Assembly (NCBI GenBank): GCA_903902745.1
Contig: CAIUWA010000016.1
Span: 62,001 to 126,000, forward strand
Reading direction: 5' to 3'
DNA length: 64,000 nucleotides
Source of the DNA: an uncultured Opitutia bacterium
GTDB taxonomy: Bacteria > Verrucomicrobiota > Verrucomicrobiia > Opitutales > Opitutaceae
Below the pieces are notes generated by a model. The model was not told the origin of the DNA. It saw nothing but the letters and a program-made list of their open reading frames with translations, and did no database searches. Shown here piece after piece: positions 8,735 through 17,437 of this stretch (positions are counted from its first letter, which is position 1; each line of letters starts with the position of its first letter). A program made the translations under genes and the position numbers.

Positions 8735-9589
8735 ATGCCTTTCCCCAAGCGCTTGCTTTCCCTGGCCGTTCTTTTGACCGCCGCCTGCTTTGCCCAGGCG
8801 GCAGCCGCCCCGACTCCTTTCAGCCGGCTCTATGTTTTTGGGGACAGCTACTCGGACTTTGGCGCGGGCTATGTCGACTGCGATGGACCGACGGCGGTGG
8901 CTTATCTGGCTTGGAACATGGGCCTCGAGTTCACCCATGCCAAGGCGCCAAAGGCCGCCGACAAGAGCATCGATTTCGCCGTCAGCGGCGCCCAGACCGG
9001 CGAGGGCGAGGGCCGGCATGTGAAGGACGCGCTCCTGGGCTACGGGATGGCGAACCAGGTGCGGGACTTTGCCGCGCGCGTGAAGGCCGGGGAGATCAAG
9101 TTCGACCCCGAGACCACCCTGTTCTTCATCGCCGGCGGGCTCAACGACCGGATGCTCGCAACCGAGGTGACCATCGCGAACCTCCGGCAGGAGATCGAAA
9201 CGCTGAAGGCGCTGGGCGGAAAACATTTCACGGTGGCGCTGCTGCCGACGAAGATCCCCAACTACAGCGCGGTGGGGAACCGGCTGAACCCGGCGTTCGA
9301 GCAGCTGGCGAAGGACTCACGCGAGCAACTGGGCATCGACATCTGGATCAACCATTGGGGCGGGGGCTACGACGAGGTGATGGACCATCCCGCCACCTAC
9401 GGGATCACCAACACGACCTCGAAGTGCTCCGGCCGCGGCATTTATGACGAGGACACCACGCCGGTCGGCGACCCCGCCACTTTCTTCTTCTATCACAACA
9501 ATCATCCCTCGACAGCGGTGCACCGGGTCGTGGGAAAGAGGCTCGCCGAGGAAGTGGCCGCGCGGTTGGCGCCGGCGGCCAAGCCGTGA
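8735..9589 (+). CDS. Secreted SGNH/GDSL-family hydrolase
   Basis: A 284-residue esterase/lipase-like protein with a signal peptide (LLSLAVLLTAACFAQA). SGNH blocks: block I LYVFGDSYSDFG with the catalytic Ser; an Asn-containing block III GGLNDRM; and block V with the catalytic His in NNHPSTAVH near the C-terminus. Probably exported and acting on ester bonds of lipids or polysaccharide acetyl groups. The open frame begins 24 codons earlier, but those codons translate the CTGAAA repeat (FSFSVFSVSAF), so the ATG at MPFPKRLL is taken as the start. Substrate is unknown. Confidence 0.83.
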   Translation: MPFPKRLLSLAVLLTAACFAQAAAAPTPFSRLYVFGDSYSDFGAGYVDCDGPTAVAYLAWNMGLEFTHAKAPKAADKSIDFAVSGAQTGEGEGRHVKDALLGYGMANQVRDFAARVKAGEIKFDPETTLFFIAGGLNDRMLATEVTIANLRQEIETLKALGGKHFTVALLPTKIPNYSAVGNRLNPAFEQLAKDSREQLGIDIWINHWGGGYDEVMDHPATYGITNTTSKCSGRGIYDEDTTPVGDPATFFFYHNNHPSTAVHRVVGKRLAEEVAARLAPAAKP

Positions 9590-9611
9590 AGGTGCCGGCA
9601 CTGGTACAGAA

Positions 9612-9638
9612 ATTGTAGCGGCGGTCTATGACCGCCGG
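9612..9638 (+). repeat. TGTAGCGGCGGTCTATG hairpin unit (family L)
   Basis: TTGTAGCGGCGGTCTATGAC followed by CGCCG; it contains a perfect 8-bp hairpin CGGCGGTC-TAT-GACCGCCG. The same unit occurs as an inverted pair at 40,179-40,240. Confidence 0.7.
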
Positions 9639-9806
9639 CCGGGCGAGATCGGCGCATTCCGGGTTGCGGTCGGTGGAACATGGAATGAGTCGCAGGGCGC
9701 CGACCAAGGTCGGGCCCTACAAGGGGCGGCGGTCAGGCCGACAACTTTGAGGAGGCTGGCCCGTCAAACCTTGACGCTCACCGGTGCCACGGCGACAACC
9801 CCCCCT

Positions 9807-10739
9807 ATGCTTACCCCAATGAATGCATGGCGATTCCCCACGTTCAGACTGTTGGCGTTGATGGCCATGGCCGCGCTGAGTACCACGGCCACGCCGGCGG
9901 CGGATACCGGCTATCCGTATCAATTAGTGGAGAACTGGGCCCAGCTGCCGGCAGGCACGAAGTGGGAGATGATGACCGGTGTGGACATCGATTCCCACGG
10001 CACCATCTATGTGTTTCAACGCGGCATGCCGGCCAAGGTCATGGCCTTCAGTCCCGCCGGAAAACTGCTGCGCTCCTGGGATTACGGGGCCTTCCCCTCG
10101 GCCCACGGGCTGCGGGTCGACCGGCAGGACAATGTCTGGGTCACCGACCGCGTCTGGCATCAGGTCCTCAAGTTCAGCCCGGAGGGCAAGCTGCTGCTCG
10201 CCCTTGGCCGGAAGGAAGTCGCGGGCGACAATAATTCGACGGACGCCCTGAACGGGCCAAGCGACGTGACCTTCGGGCCGAATGGGGACATTTTTGTTTC
10301 CGACGGCGAGAGTCCCAACTCCCGCGTCGTGAGATTTTCCGCGGACGGAAAGCTGATCAAGTTCTGGGGCACCAAAGGATCAGGGCCGGGCCAGCTGGAC
10401 ACCCCCCACTCCATCGCGATGGATTCCAAGGGACGCCTGTATGTGGCCAACCGGGCGAACAACCGCATCGAGATCTTCGACCAGGACGGCAAATATCTCG
10501 GCGTGATGACAAACACCGGCACGCCCTATGGCCTGTTCATCACGAAGGATGACATCCTCTATTGCTGCGACGGCACGCCGGCAAAAAGCTTCGTGACCAT
10601 CGTCGACTTGAAAACCCAGGCGATCCTGGCGCATTTCGAAGGGCTGACCGGCCCGCACATGCTCACGGTGGATCCCGCCGGCACGATTTACGTGGCGGAA
10701 ACCACCGGAGCCTCGGTGAAGAAGTTCGTCCGGAAGTGA
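9807..10739 (+). CDS. Secreted NHL-repeat six-bladed propeller (peptidyl-hydroxyglycine lyase-like)
   Basis: A 310-residue exported beta-propeller. After a signal peptide (RLLALMAMAALSTTATPAA) come regularly spaced NHL blades: TGVDIDSHGTIYVFQRG, PSAHGLRVDRQDNVWVTDR, GPSDVTFGPNGDIFVSDG, DTPHSIAMDSKGRLYVANR, then PYGLFITKDDILYCCDG and PHMLTVDPAGTIYVAET. The blade pattern and the terms HGLRVD and PHSIAMD resemble the lyase half of peptide-amidating enzymes, where such His residues bind metal; whether the activity is kept is not known. ATGs at 9807 and 9819 are both possible; the second gives a more standard signal peptide. It stands alone on the plus strand after the GDSL gene. Confidence 0.75.
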   Translation: MLTPMNAWRFPTFRLLALMAMAALSTTATPAADTGYPYQLVENWAQLPAGTKWEMMTGVDIDSHGTIYVFQRGMPAKVMAFSPAGKLLRSWDYGAFPSAHGLRVDRQDNVWVTDRVWHQVLKFSPEGKLLLALGRKEVAGDNNSTDALNGPSDVTFGPNGDIFVSDGESPNSRVVRFSADGKLIKFWGTKGSGPGQLDTPHSIAMDSKGRLYVANRANNRIEIFDQDGKYLGVMTNTGTPYGLFITKDDILYCCDGTPAKSFVTIVDLKTQAILAHFEGLTGPHMLTVDPAGTIYVAETTGASVKKFVRK

Positions 10740-10753
10740 GGCGGAAGGCGGAC

Positions 10754-10788
10754 CCGGCGTCGCTCTACCGAGCTATGGCGTGGCATGG
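10754..10788. repeat. CTTCGCC-type unit (family D)
   Basis: CGGCGTCGCTCTACCGAGCT followed by ATGGCGTGGCATGG, joined directly to a CTGAAA left arm, the same order as at 5719 and 13,453. Confidence 0.6.
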
Positions 10789-10965
10789 AAAGCTGAAACG
10801 CTGACAAGCTGAAACTGAGACGCTGAAAACTGAGATACTGAAAGCTGAAATTTAGAAATGCCGACGGCTTTCAGCCTGTCAGCGTTTCAGTTTCCCCCCG
10901 CATCGAGCGGGACTCGGAAATTTCAGCTTTTCAGCTTTTCAGTTTTCAGCGTTTTGATTTTCAGT
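10789..10965. repeat. CTGAAA-type inverted arms (family A, copy 6)
   Basis: Left arm 10,789-10,855; two right arms 10,868-10,893 and 10,919-10,965. It fills the gap between two convergent genes. The right edge meets the downstream gene's stop codon at CTGAGGCGGA. Confidence 0.85.
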
Positions 10966-10971
10966 TCCGCC

Positions 10972-13206
10972 TCAGCGGTGCAGCCAGACGGGCTGCACGA
11001 AGGCGCCGTTGACGGCCGAGTCCCAGACGGCGAACCGCACCCACTTCTTGCCGGTCGCGTCGAAGGGGATGGAGTAATGCTTGGTCCCCATGGGCGCCAG
11101 CTCGGTGGCGCGGATAATCTGGCGGTCGATCTTCTTCCCGTCGCCCCACACGACCTCCACGAACTCCAGCGGGAAGGTGTAGTCGACGTCCGCAACGATC
11201 GTCCGCTTGTTGCCCGTGCCCTGGACGGCGTAATTGCGGATGTAGATTTCCCCGGTGGTCCCGAAGAAATTGCCGTCGCTCAACGCCTTCATGATCGGGC
11301 CCCAGTTCTCATCCGGGCCGGGCACCTTATCCATCTTCAGGTAATTGACCGGGATGCCGGGAAACAGGTCGTCGTGCGGCCATTTTTGATAGGTGTCGAC
11401 GTCGGCGATCAGCACCTTCGGGCGCAGGTTCGTGTCGGCGAACATATTGTTCATCGTGTCGATCGCGTCGAAGGTCCGCCATTCCGCGAGGCGGATCTCC
11501 GAGAGGTCCATGCCCATGCCGGGCTTGAAGGCCAGGCCGAGGTAATGGTCGTTCTGCACGAAGGGCTTGTCCCAGTAAAAGTCCGGGTAGCCAGCTGAGC
11601 TTTTCGTCCGCGGATGCGCCGTGTACCAGTAGGTATTTTCGGCATCGAGCATCTGCTGCACCTCCTCGGCGGTGCGGGTGTGATAGACCTTCCCAAACGT
11701 GGGATCCTGCTCCACGACCTTCTGACCCTCGGTCCGCACCTTGGAATAGAACAACGGGCGCGGGTACATGATATTGTAGTGGCCGCCGAAGGCGATGCTG
11801 GGCTCCTCCCAGGGCGTGATGAGGAAGTCCTTGTCCGAGGCGCGGCGCGTGCCCTCGAAATAATCCTTCTGGTCGGCGAACCGGCCGCCGGGGCCCGAAT
11901 CGTTCAGATGCAGCTTGTCGGCGTGAAAATCGCTCAGGCCGATGATGTTGATCCCGAGCGCCCGCATCGCCGCGAGATCGGGCGTCTCCGTGTTCATCGA
12001 GCCCGAGGCCCGCAACCGGTCGGTGAACTCAAGGTGGAAGTGGTTCACCATCGTCTTGTAGCCGGGGATCGGCATGAACGTGTCGTTGTGCGTGTAGGCC
12101 ATCACCGCCGCACGGGTGCTCGTCGCATCGGTCGGGCTGAGATAGAAATAGGTGGCCATGCGCTGCAGGGTGCCGGGGGGCGCGTTGTAGAGCGCGAAGT
12201 TCTGCAGGTACTTCGGCACCTCCTCATGGTCGGCCTGCTTGACGCCCATCGCGTACTGCGTGTCGGAGTCTTTGCGGTACCAGACGTAGCCGAGATTGGT
12301 GTCCACCTCGCGGGTGGGGAAGAAGACCGTCGGCGGGGGAAACACCGCGATCGAGCCGGCGGGCCCCTCGGACACCATCACGCGGTTCTTCGCCCGCACG
12401 GTCACCGGGTCGTCATGGATCCCGCCGCCAAACTGGTATTGCTGGGCGTTGCCGCCCGTGTCCACCCAGCGCACGCGGGGCATCGTGGCGGTCGTCAGGC
12501 CCTTGAGGCCGAGGTCGTATTTGTAGGCGACGAGGTTCTTCTCGGTCTTCGCGATCGCCTCGATGCGATACAGGCCGGCGCCGCGGTAGTGCGTGAAGCG
12601 AATGCCGCCACTGAAGATGCCCATCGTCAGGCTGCCGGGAAACTCGACCTCGAGCCGCGCCCCGTCGGTTTTCACCGTGCAGGAGGTGGCGTTGTACATG
12701 CCCTTGGCGGTCGCAATCTCGCTGGGGAGACGCGGCAGGTCGGGATTGCGGGTGGGCTCGCCGGGAACGACAAAAGGCGCGTCCCAGAAGGAGTACCACG
12801 CCTCGCGGTCCTTCACCTCGCGCGAGGTGATGTCCTGGCCGAAGCGGGCGAAGTTGCCCAAGCCGACAAAATCGATCCGGCGGTGGCCGGTCTTCACGGA
12901 GAACTCCGCGGTCAGATTCTGGCCCAGCACGGCCCAGGCGCCGCCGGCCTTGCGGACCGCCAGCTCGCGGATGACCGGCTGCCCTTTATCAATCGCGTAA
13001 CGGACCCGGAATTCACCGCGGGCCGCATCGGCCCAGGTGACCGTCAGCAGGTCGTTCTCCACCGCGGCGGTCAGCCCGGTGGCGGCGGTGTAGGCCGACA
13101 AGTCGCATTTGAGGGGATCGGCCAGTGCGCTCGTGATGCCCGCGAGGCAGAGGCACAGGACGGATCGAAAATTGAATTTCCAGAGGGCGAGTTTGGTGGG
13201 GATCAT
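10972..13206 (-). CDS. Secreted protein with a PHP-like metal-dependent hydrolase region
   Basis: A 744-residue exported protein that I cannot assign to a named family. The start at MIPTKLALWK gives a signal peptide ending near TSALADP. The first ~400 residues look like beta-rich domains. After that come motifs in PHP-phosphoesterase order: NHFHLEF (H-x-H), IGLSDFHADK, PWEEPSIAFGGHYN (E...GH) and YTAHPRTK (AHP). These would supply the His/Asp/Glu ligands of a metal centre. The C-terminal ~120 residues again look beta-rich and may bind carbohydrate. The frame stays open upstream to 13,437 through repeat sequence. Its neighbour across a divergent spacer is another putative metal hydrolase. The metal-hydrolase idea is inference from motif spacing. 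Confidence 0.55.
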   Translation of the reverse strand: MIPTKLALWKFNFRSVLCLCLAGITSALADPLKCDLSAYTAATGLTAAVENDLLTVTWADAARGEFRVRYAIDKGQPVIRELAVRKAGGAWAVLGQNLTAEFSVKTGHRRIDFVGLGNFARFGQDITSREVKDREAWYSFWDAPFVVPGEPTRNPDLPRLPSEIATAKGMYNATSCTVKTDGARLEVEFPGSLTMGIFSGGIRFTHYRGAGLYRIEAIAKTEKNLVAYKYDLGLKGLTTATMPRVRWVDTGGNAQQYQFGGGIHDDPVTVRAKNRVMVSEGPAGSIAVFPPPTVFFPTREVDTNLGYVWYRKDSDTQYAMGVKQADHEEVPKYLQNFALYNAPPGTLQRMATYFYLSPTDATSTRAAVMAYTHNDTFMPIPGYKTMVNHFHLEFTDRLRASGSMNTETPDLAAMRALGINIIGLSDFHADKLHLNDSGPGGRFADQKDYFEGTRRASDKDFLITPWEEPSIAFGGHYNIMYPRPLFYSKVRTEGQKVVEQDPTFGKVYHTRTAEEVQQMLDAENTYWYTAHPRTKSSAGYPDFYWDKPFVQNDHYLGLAFKPGMGMDLSEIRLAEWRTFDAIDTMNNMFADTNLRPKVLIADVDTYQKWPHDDLFPGIPVNYLKMDKVPGPDENWGPIMKALSDGNFFGTTGEIYIRNYAVQGTGNKRTIVADVDYTFPLEFVEVVWGDGKKIDRQIIRATELAPMGTKHYSIPFDATGKKWVRFAVWDSAVNGAFVQPVWLHR

Positions 13207-13635
13207 GTTGGACGGATGGTGAATGGTTGTGCTGGCCGGATGGCGAGGAAGACCGCGAGTGGCGGCAAGCCAAGGCGGAGCTTCGGGGGGTACCGGGGGT
13301 ACGGCGAGACTGACGATTGGCAACGGGATTTGGTGACCTGCTTTCTGGCCGAGGGCGGCCAGCAGGAATCGGGGTAACACGTGAAAAGCTGAAACTCTGA
13401 AATGCTGACAAGCTGAAATTTGTCGCTCCGCTTGCAAAAGCTGAAATTTTGACCCGCCGTCGCTCTCGCGAGCTATGGCACGGCACAGAAAGCTGACACG
13501 CTGAAATGCTGAGATTCAGAGTTCGATTTCAGCGTTTCAGCGTGTCAGCTTTTCGGCTTCTCGGACGTGCAAAAGCCACTTGCGCCCGGCTTGCGCCGGG
13601 GCTCACCCTCGGCGCGGAGAATGGAGAACCCCCTT
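13207..13635. other. Spacer of ~430 bases dominated by repeats
   Basis: Divergent intergenic region. 13,207-13,380 shows no gene or clear promoter; 13,381-13,555 is a composite CTGAAA element with a family D unit; the remainder is the leader of the next gene. Nothing else is evident. Confidence 0.7.
13381..13555. repeat. CTGAAA-type inverted arms (family A, copy 7, composite)
   Basis: Left arm 13,381-13,421, a second left arm 13,490-13,520 preceded by a family D unit (13,453-13,488, GTCGCTCTCGCGAGCTATGG), and right arm 13,526-13,555. The layout copies that at 5650-5903. Confidence 0.8.
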
Positions 13636-14559
13636 ATGATGATGAAACCCCCGCAGCCATTTTGGATCATTGCCACGAGCCTCGTTTTTTTCGGCCTGCT
13701 CAGCTCGGCGGGCGCCCAGACCCCGGCGGTTTCGCTCGAAGGCGTGATTGATTTTCACGCGCACTCCGCGCCGGACGTGACCAAGCGCCTGATCAACGGC
13801 TTCGAGGTGGTCCGCCAGGCGAAGGCGGCCGGCATGCGGGCCGTGGTGCTCAAGAACCATTATATTACCACCGCACCCCTCGCCCAGCTGGCCATGCAGG
13901 AGGTGGGCGGCATCGAGGTCTACGGCGGGATTGTCCTGAACCGCTCGGCCGGCGGCATCAACCCCGAGGCCGTCCGGCGGATGGTGGAGGTCGAGGGCCA
14001 TCGCGGCAAAATCGTCTGGTGCCCGACCTTCGACGCGGAGAACCAGATCCGCAGCACGAACTCGAACCTGCCGTTTGTCCCGGTGGTCAAGGACGGCAAG
14101 CCGGTCCCGGCCATGGCCGAGATTTTCCAGCTGGTGGCGCAGAACAACCTCATTTTTGCGACCGGCCATTCCTCGCCCGCGGAATCCCTGATCCTGCTGG
14201 CGGCCGCGCGGCAGGCAGGCGTGAAACATCTCCTCGTGACCCATGTGCTGAGCGAAACGACCCGGGCGACGATCGAGCAGATGAAGCTCATGGCCGGGCT
14301 CGGCGCGACCATGGAGGTCGTGTGGCTCGCCCACCTCGGGGCCAAGCCGCTGCCCGTGTCGGTTTGCGCCGAGGCGATCAAAGCCGTGGGGGCGGAACAC
14401 TTTTTAATGTCGTCGGATCTCGGTCAGCCCGGCAATCCGGTGCACACCCAAGGGCTCCGGGACTTTATCACGGCGCTCAAGGCCGGCGGGATCACCGACC
14501 GCGAAATCGACCTGATCACGCGGAAAAACCCCGCGCGTCTGCTGGAGCTCGAGCCATAA
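13636..14559 (+). CDS. DUF6282-like secreted amidohydrolase-type protein
   Basis: A 307-residue exported protein resembling DUF6282 proteins, distant relatives of the amidohydrolase TIM barrels. After the signal peptide (ends near LLSSAGAQ) come candidate metal ligands in barrel order: VIDFHAHSAPD, then VLKNHY, FATGHSSPAES, LLVTHVLSE and MSSDLGQ. GGAGAA at 13,623 lies 8 bases before ATG 13,636, so this start is preferred over the ATG at 13,621. The reaction is unknown. It follows the PHP-like gene divergently and precedes the DUF1592 gene by ~75 bases on the same strand, so it may share a transcript with the next two genes. Confidence 0.7.
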   Translation: MMMKPPQPFWIIATSLVFFGLLSSAGAQTPAVSLEGVIDFHAHSAPDVTKRLINGFEVVRQAKAAGMRAVVLKNHYITTAPLAQLAMQEVGGIEVYGGIVLNRSAGGINPEAVRRMVEVEGHRGKIVWCPTFDAENQIRSTNSNLPFVPVVKDGKPVPAMAEIFQLVAQNNLIFATGHSSPAESLILLAAARQAGVKHLLVTHVLSETTRATIEQMKLMAGLGATMEVVWLAHLGAKPLPVSVCAEAIKAVGAEHFLMSSDLGQPGNPVHTQGLRDFITALKAGGITDREIDLITRKNPARLLELEP

Positions 14560-14635
14560 GGAAAATGCCGGGGCGACTCCCGGCCAAAGATGATCCGCAA
14601 CTACCGGACGTCCGATGCGTCAGGATTATTCTACC

Positions 14636-17437
14636 ATGCCGGGATTCCCCCCTCCCTCCTTGCCGGCGACGAAAAAGACCGGGTTTATTCCCCTGATTGG
14701 CGCCTGCCTGTCTGCGTCCGGCCTGTGCCTGGTCCTGAGCGCCTGCATGCAGGCGACGACCGGCACGCAGAATCCTGCGCCGAAACTTGCGGCCGCGGGC
14801 AAGCCGGCGACGAAATGGGATGAGTTTCACCGGACCGTGCAGCCGTTTTTGGCCAAGCACTGCTTTGAATGTCATGGCGATGAGAACGCCGAGAACGGCT
14901 TCCGCCTCGACGGGATTCGCGACGAGGCCTCGCTGGAGAAGAGTTCCGGCGCGCTCGACAAGGCGCTCGAGAAGCTCGCGAGCCACAAGATGCCGCCGCG
15001 GGATGAGCCCCAGCCGGCGGCGGCGGAAGTCGCACCCGTGATTGATTGGCTGAAGGTGCATCTGGCGGGCGATCCCAACGGGCCGATCAATCCCGGCCGC
15101 GTCACCTTGCGCCGGCTCAATCGCGCCGAGTACAACAACACGATTCGCGACCTGTTGGCCATCGACCTGCGCCCGGCCGACACTTTTCCCGCGGACGACA
15201 CCGGCTACGGCTTCGACAACAACGGCGACGTCCTTACGCTGGCGCCGGTGTTGATGGAGAAATACCTCTCGGCGGCGACGCTGGCGCTCGACAAGGCGAT
15301 TTTCTCGGATCCGGTCCTGCCGCCACCCGTGAAAAGCTGGGATGCCGCCGTGGCGGAGGGAACCTTCCCCAAGAGCGATCCCAATGCCGTGTCGGGCCGG
15401 GCGCCCTACACCGTGCACATCGGCCGGCTCTACAAGTTCGCGAGCGAAATTTATGCGGACTATGATGTCCCGGTGGACGGCGAGTACATCCTCCGGATGC
15501 GCGGCTACGGCACGCAGGGCTCGGTGACCAAACAACGGCCGCAGGCGGCTTTCCTCGTTGATGGGAAAATGATCCAGAAACCCTTCACCGTGGCGGAGGA
15601 TCTGCGCAACCCGGCTTCCGATTCCCTGGAAAAGACCCCGCTGACGGCGGGCCGGCACCGCATCAGCCTCGCATTCGTCAATGGCGCCACCCCCGAGGAG
15701 TATGCCATCGCCCAGGCCAAGGCCGACCTGGAAGGCCCCGGACAGGGATCGCTGGGTGCAGCGGATCCCAATGCGGATGACGATGTAGACGACAAACCCA
15801 AGCCGGCGGCGGGCGCGCGGGCGGGACGCCGTGGGGGCGGACCCGGACGGGCGGGCCAGAAGCCGGCGGCCGCCAAGGCCGACGATGCCACGGCCACAGC
15901 CGTCGTCGCTGACAATGTTCCCACCACGGGAGCCGCGCCGGCGAATGCCCCCGGTCGAGACGGAGCCGTGGCCGGCCGGGCGAATGGCGCCCCCGGCATG
16001 GCCGCACCCATCGCGGGATCGGTCGACGGCCGCCGGCCGCCGGCGCTTTCCCCCACGGGGAAACCGACCCTCGGCGTGATCTCCTTTGATCTTGAAGGGC
16101 CGATGGCGCCCACCCCCGACCGGATGCCCGAGAGCTACCGCCGGGTGATGATCGCCCATCCTTCCGCCACCGTGACCAAGCCGGAAGCGGCGGAGAAAAT
16201 CATCCGCCATTTCGCCACCCGCGCCTACCGCCGGCCCGCGCAGGACAACGAAGTCAGCCGGCTGATGGCCGTCTGGGCGAAGGCCGACAGCGACGGGCGG
16301 TCCTTTGAGCAGAGCATCGACCACGTGCTGAAAGCCGTGCTGGTATCACCGGCGTTTCTTTTCCGCATGGAGCTCGACCCGCAGCCGGGCGAGACGGGCA
16401 ACATTCACACCTTGAACGAATACGAGCTGGCCAGCCGCCTGTCGTACTTCCTCTGGGCCAGCATGCCGGACGACGAGCTGTTTGCCTTGGCGGAGCAGGG
16501 CAAGTTGCGCGCGAACCTCGACGCGCAGGTCCGCCGCATGCTCAAGGACCCCAAGGCTTCGGCGCTCGTGGAGAATTTCGCCGGCCAGTGGCTGCAGTTG
16601 CGCTCGATGGCCACCATCACGCCTGATGCGAAGCACTTTCCCGAGTTCGACGAGGCGCTGCGCGACGCGATGACCAAGGAGACGCAGCTGTACTTCAACG
16701 CCATCGTCCAGGAAGACCGCAACGTGATGGATTTCGTCGACTCCGACTTCACCTATGTGAACGAGCGGCTGGCGAAGCACTACGGCCTGGCTGGTGTGAC
16801 CGGCAATGAATTCCGGCGCGTCTCGCTCCCGAAGGACCAGCGCGGCGGCATCCTGACCCAGGCCAGCATCCTGACCATTACGTCCTATCCCGCCCGCACC
16901 TCCCCCGTCCAACGCGGCAAATGGGTCCTGGAAAACCTGCTCGACGCCGCACCACCCCCGCCACCGCCGAATGTCCCGGCGCTGGTGGAAGGCGAGAAGG
17001 CCGAGCTGACCGGCACGCTCCGGCAGCGCATGGAGCGGCACCGCGCGGACCCAAAGTGTGCGACCTGCCACGAGCAGATGGACGGCATCGGCTTCGCGCT
17101 CGAGAATTTTGACGCGATCGGCGCCTGGCGCACCCAGGACGGCAATGACGCGATCGATGCCAAGGGCACCCTGCCCGGGGGAAAATCGTTCAACGGCCCG
17201 GCCGAGTTGCGGGCGATAATCAAGTCGCAAAGCAATGAGTTCTGCCGCTGCATGGCCAACAAGATGCTGACCTTCGCGCTCGGCCGCGGCCTGCAGGCCT
17301 ACGACCGCCGCACCAGCGAGGCCATTGTCGAGGCGATGAAAAAGAACGGCAACAAGTTCTCCACCATGATCGAGGAGATCGTGCGGAGCGATGCTTTCCA
17401 GAAACGTAACGGTAAACCAGAAAGAGGTGATTCATGA
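14636..17437 (+). CDS. DUF1592/PSCyt-type lipoprotein with a c-type haem motif
   Basis: A 933-residue exported protein of the planctomycete/verrucomicrobial PSCyt class. The N-terminus has a lipobox (VLSAC). A CFECH haem-attachment motif sits at residues 76-80, then DUF1587 (RLNRAEYNNTIRDLLAIDL), DUF1595 (FATRAYRRPAQDNEVSRLM), DUF1592 (YELASRLSYFLWASMPDD), DUF1588 (HRADPKCATCHEQMDG) and DUF1585 (FCRCMANKMLTFALGRGL). A second CxxCH (CATCH) lies in DUF1588. Residues ~370-478 are a low-complexity Ala/Gly/Pro/Arg linker splitting the usual order. Start chosen at ATG 14,636, with AGGA 10 bases before; 14,615 is the alternative. The stop overlaps the DUF1552 start by 4 bases. The family is thought to be redox-linked; no substrate is known. 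Confidence 0.88.
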   Translation: MPGFPPPSLPATKKTGFIPLIGACLSASGLCLVLSACMQATTGTQNPAPKLAAAGKPATKWDEFHRTVQPFLAKHCFECHGDENAENGFRLDGIRDEASLEKSSGALDKALEKLASHKMPPRDEPQPAAAEVAPVIDWLKVHLAGDPNGPINPGRVTLRRLNRAEYNNTIRDLLAIDLRPADTFPADDTGYGFDNNGDVLTLAPVLMEKYLSAATLALDKAIFSDPVLPPPVKSWDAAVAEGTFPKSDPNAVSGRAPYTVHIGRLYKFASEIYADYDVPVDGEYILRMRGYGTQGSVTKQRPQAAFLVDGKMIQKPFTVAEDLRNPASDSLEKTPLTAGRHRISLAFVNGATPEEYAIAQAKADLEGPGQGSLGAADPNADDDVDDKPKPAAGARAGRRGGGPGRAGQKPAAAKADDATATAVVADNVPTTGAAPANAPGRDGAVAGRANGAPGMAAPIAGSVDGRRPPALSPTGKPTLGVISFDLEGPMAPTPDRMPESYRRVMIAHPSATVTKPEAAEKIIRHFATRAYRRPAQDNEVSRLMAVWAKADSDGRSFEQSIDHVLKAVLVSPAFLFRMELDPQPGETGNIHTLNEYELASRLSYFLWASMPDDELFALAEQGKLRANLDAQVRRMLKDPKASALVENFAGQWLQLRSMATITPDAKHFPEFDEALRDAMTKETQLYFNAIVQEDRNVMDFVDSDFTYVNERLAKHYGLAGVTGNEFRRVSLPKDQRGGILTQASILTITSYPARTSPVQRGKWVLENLLDAAPPPPPPNVPALVEGEKAELTGTLRQRMERHRADPKCATCHEQMDGIGFALENFDAIGAWRTQDGNDAIDAKGTLPGGKSFNGPAELRAIIKSQSNEFCRCMANKMLTFALGRGLQAYDRRTSEAIVEAMKKNGNKFSTMIEEIVRSDAFQKRNGKPERGDS

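Noticed and set aside
14516-16324. A 602-codon minus-strand frame across the DUF6282 and DUF1592 genes
   Set aside because: It overlaps two well-supported genes and encodes His/Arg/Gly-rich sequence without family features.
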